NCBI GenBank assembly: GCA_937967955.1
Contig: CALBUB010000099.1
Coordinates: 1-7,797 of the forward strand
Source: an uncultured Bacillota bacterium
GTDB taxonomy: Bacteria; Bacillota; Clostridia; Tissierellales; Tepidimicrobiaceae
Length of the DNA stretch: 7,797 nt
Direction: 5' to 3'
Position numbers and translations under genes: made by a program. The notes below the pieces were generated by a model that had not been told where the DNA came from, made no database searches, and saw nothing but the letters and a program-made list of their open reading frames with translations. The stretch's first letter is position 1; each line of letters begins with the position of its first letter. This document shows positions 6,641-7,797 of this stretch, in pieces.

Positions 6641-7732
6641 TTACTCGTAAGAAAAGCCTTCATAGTGTTCTACTACAATTTCTCCAGCTTTGATCTTTTC
6701 TTCTAATTCTTTTATAGTTGTTAGTATATCTTCTGGGAATTTGTCTCCTAAAGCTTCTTTCATGACGGACATGTCTGTTAAGCCAACTCCGCCATTAGCT
6801 ATATTCATTTCTACAATTTCTCCACCCTTGAAGTTACCTTCTACTACTGCCTTGATTATTTCATAAGTTGTTACGTCTACTCTCTTTAGCATAGATGTTA
6901 AGATTGAGCCTGGATAGATTCCGTCTTGGTCTAGGTCAACACCTATTGCATATTTTCCACTTTCATGGGCTGCTTCTAAAACACCATTTCCTGTGTTGGA
7001 TGCAACATTCATTACTATGTCTGCTCCTTGGCTATATTGAGCAAGAGTTAATTCTTTTCCTTTTAGTGGGTCGTTGAATGTTCCTGCAAAGGAAACTAAT
7101 ATTTCAGTTTCTGGGTCAATGTATTTAGCTCCTTGTTCATAACCTACTAGGAAGTCGTGAAGTACAGGAATATCCATTCCTCCAACCCAGCCTATTATCT
7201 TCTCTTCATTTACATTTGGTATATCAGTTTTTTGAGTAAACATAGCTGCAGCTGCTCCTGCTAAGAAGGAACCTTCGTTTTGAGCAAATACTGCTGACAT
7301 AACATTATCCTTCTTTACAACACCATCAATTAGAGCAAATTTTGTATCTGGGAATGAATCAGCATGTTTTTCAATTGGTTCTTGAAGCTGAGTTGAAACT
7401 CCTATTACTAGGTCATAACCATCTTGAGCCATTGCTACTAGGTTGGACTCCCAGTCAGCTGGTACTGAGGATTCCATTACTTTAACTTCAAGATTGAAAT
7501 CTTCTTGAGCCCTTTGAACTCCTTCCCAGGCAGAGTCGTTAAAGGATTTGTCTCCTAAAAAGCCTGCTAATACAACAGCTACTCTTAATGGCTCTCCCTC
7601 TTTGTTGCCACCTTCATTGCCCCCATCATTGTTATTAGTGTTAGCTTCATTTCCGCTTGAGCAGCCTGTAACAAGCAGAGCCACTACTAAAGCTAGTGAC
7701 AAGAGGACAGTTAATAAACTTCTTTTTTTCAT
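6641..7732 (-). CDS. nupN: BMP/PnrA-family nucleoside-binding lipoprotein (NupN-like)
   Basis: This is the substrate-binding protein of the importer, with 363 residues, anchored to the outer face of the membrane. The N-terminus has a basic start (MKKRS), a hydrophobic core (6-21) and a lipobox VTGC with the lipidated cysteine at C24. An Asn/Gly/Glu-rich flexible linker (25-48) follows. The periplasmic-binding-protein type I domain begins at VAVVLAGFLGDKSFNDSAWEG (51-71), whose DKSFND segment lies in the ligand site of this family. Further hallmarks are GWVGGMDIPVLHDFLVGY (181-198), NVASNTGNGVLEAA (242-255), IGVDLDQDG (263-271) and SILTSMLKRVD (276-286). Characterised members bind purine or other nucleosides, and the gene context agrees. 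The start has AAGGAGG 6 nt upstream. It is separated from the ATPase by 93 nt holding a hairpin, unlike the tight joints elsewhere. The symbol follows B. subtilis nupNOPQ. Confidence 0.94.
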   Translation of the reverse strand: MKKRSLLTVLLSLALVVALLVTGCSSGNEANTNNNDGGNEGGNKEGEPLRVAVVLAGFLGDKSFNDSAWEGVQRAQEDFNLEVKVMESSVPADWESNLVAMAQDGYDLVIGVSTQLQEPIEKHADSFPDTKFALIDGVVKKDNVMSAVFAQNEGSFLAGAAAAMFTQKTDIPNVNEEKIIGWVGGMDIPVLHDFLVGYEQGAKYIDPETEILVSFAGTFNDPLKGKELTLAQYSQGADIVMNVASNTGNGVLEAAHESGKYAIGVDLDQDGIYPGSILTSMLKRVDVTTYEIIKAVVEGNFKGGEIVEMNIANGGVGLTDMSVMKEALGDKFPEDILTTIKELEEKIKAGEIVVEHYEGFSYE

Positions 7733-7738
7733 AATAAA

Positions 7739-7745
7739 CCTCCTT
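7739..7745 (-). promoter_or_regulatory. Shine-Dalgarno of the lipoprotein gene, containing a possible upstream stop
   Basis: TAAGGAGG on the minus strand, 6 nt before the ATG, has the same form as the junctions further down the operon where TAA ends the previous gene. Confidence 0.8.
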
Positions 7746-7797
7746 AATAATTATAATTTTTTATAAAATCCTCTACCTCTTCCCTAGTAGGCAGAGA
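7744..7797 (-). CDS. Possible 3' end of an upstream gene (partial, 17 residues)
   Basis: From the window edge one minus-strand frame stays open and ends with TAA in the ribosome binding site of the lipoprotein gene. It reads SLPTREEVEDFIKNYNY, an amphipathic, charged sequence like an ordinary protein C-terminus. The gap to the next ATG is 11 nt, identical to the permease/nucleoside hydrolase junction. If real, the lipoprotein is not the first gene of the operon. Such a short stretch could stay open by chance, and I do not recognise the family. Confidence 0.4.
   Translation of the reverse strand, partial: SLPTREEVEDFIKNYNY

Noticed and set aside
7749..7780. TATAAT-like sequence on the minus strand just upstream of the lipoprotein gene, as a promoter
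   Set aside because: It sits only a few bases before the ribosome binding site, so the transcript would begin in or after that site. No TTGACA-like element lies 16-18 nt upstream, and the region reads as coding in one frame.

Overview
The window is a compact set of co-directional genes, all on the minus strand and read from right to left. AT-rich DNA, strong AAGGAGG ribosome binding sites, frequent AGA/AGG/ATA codons and a Bacillota-type lipoprotein point to a low-GC Gram-positive bacterium, most likely a Clostridia/Tissierellia-type anaerobe. That taxonomic placement is an inference from style, not from a marker gene. I saw no tRNA, rRNA, CRISPR array, insertion sequence or phage gene.

In transcription order, the window holds: a probable 3' end of an unseen upstream gene (7797-7744); a BMP/PnrA-type nucleoside-binding lipoprotein (7732-6641); a 93-nt gap with three perfect 7-bp repeats abutting a 15-bp hairpin; a double-domain ABC ATPase (6547-5033); two BPD_transp_2 permeases (5036-3993 and 4003-3062, the second with its start corrected); an inosine-uridine-type nucleoside hydrolase (3050-2121); an M20 (ArgE/DapE-like) metallohydrolase (2111-834); a class-I glutamine-amidotransferase-like protein with no cysteine at the usual nucleophile position (821-75); and a 24-bp perfect palindrome at the left edge that is probably the operon's terminator stem.

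The first four genes form a complete nucleoside ABC importer matching the Bacillus subtilis NupNOPQ layout. The nucleoside hydrolase immediately downstream would split imported nucleosides into base and ribose. The last two genes are not standard nucleoside salvage enzymes, yet they are joined to the hydrolase by the same tight stop-in-Shine-Dalgarno junctions. The cassette therefore looks like uptake plus stepwise hydrolysis of a nucleoside or a nucleoside-like conjugate (for example an N-acylated or N-carbamoylated one). The importer and nucleoside hydrolase assignments are firm at family level. The exact substrate and the roles of the last two enzymes are open, and they are the most interesting aspect of the window.
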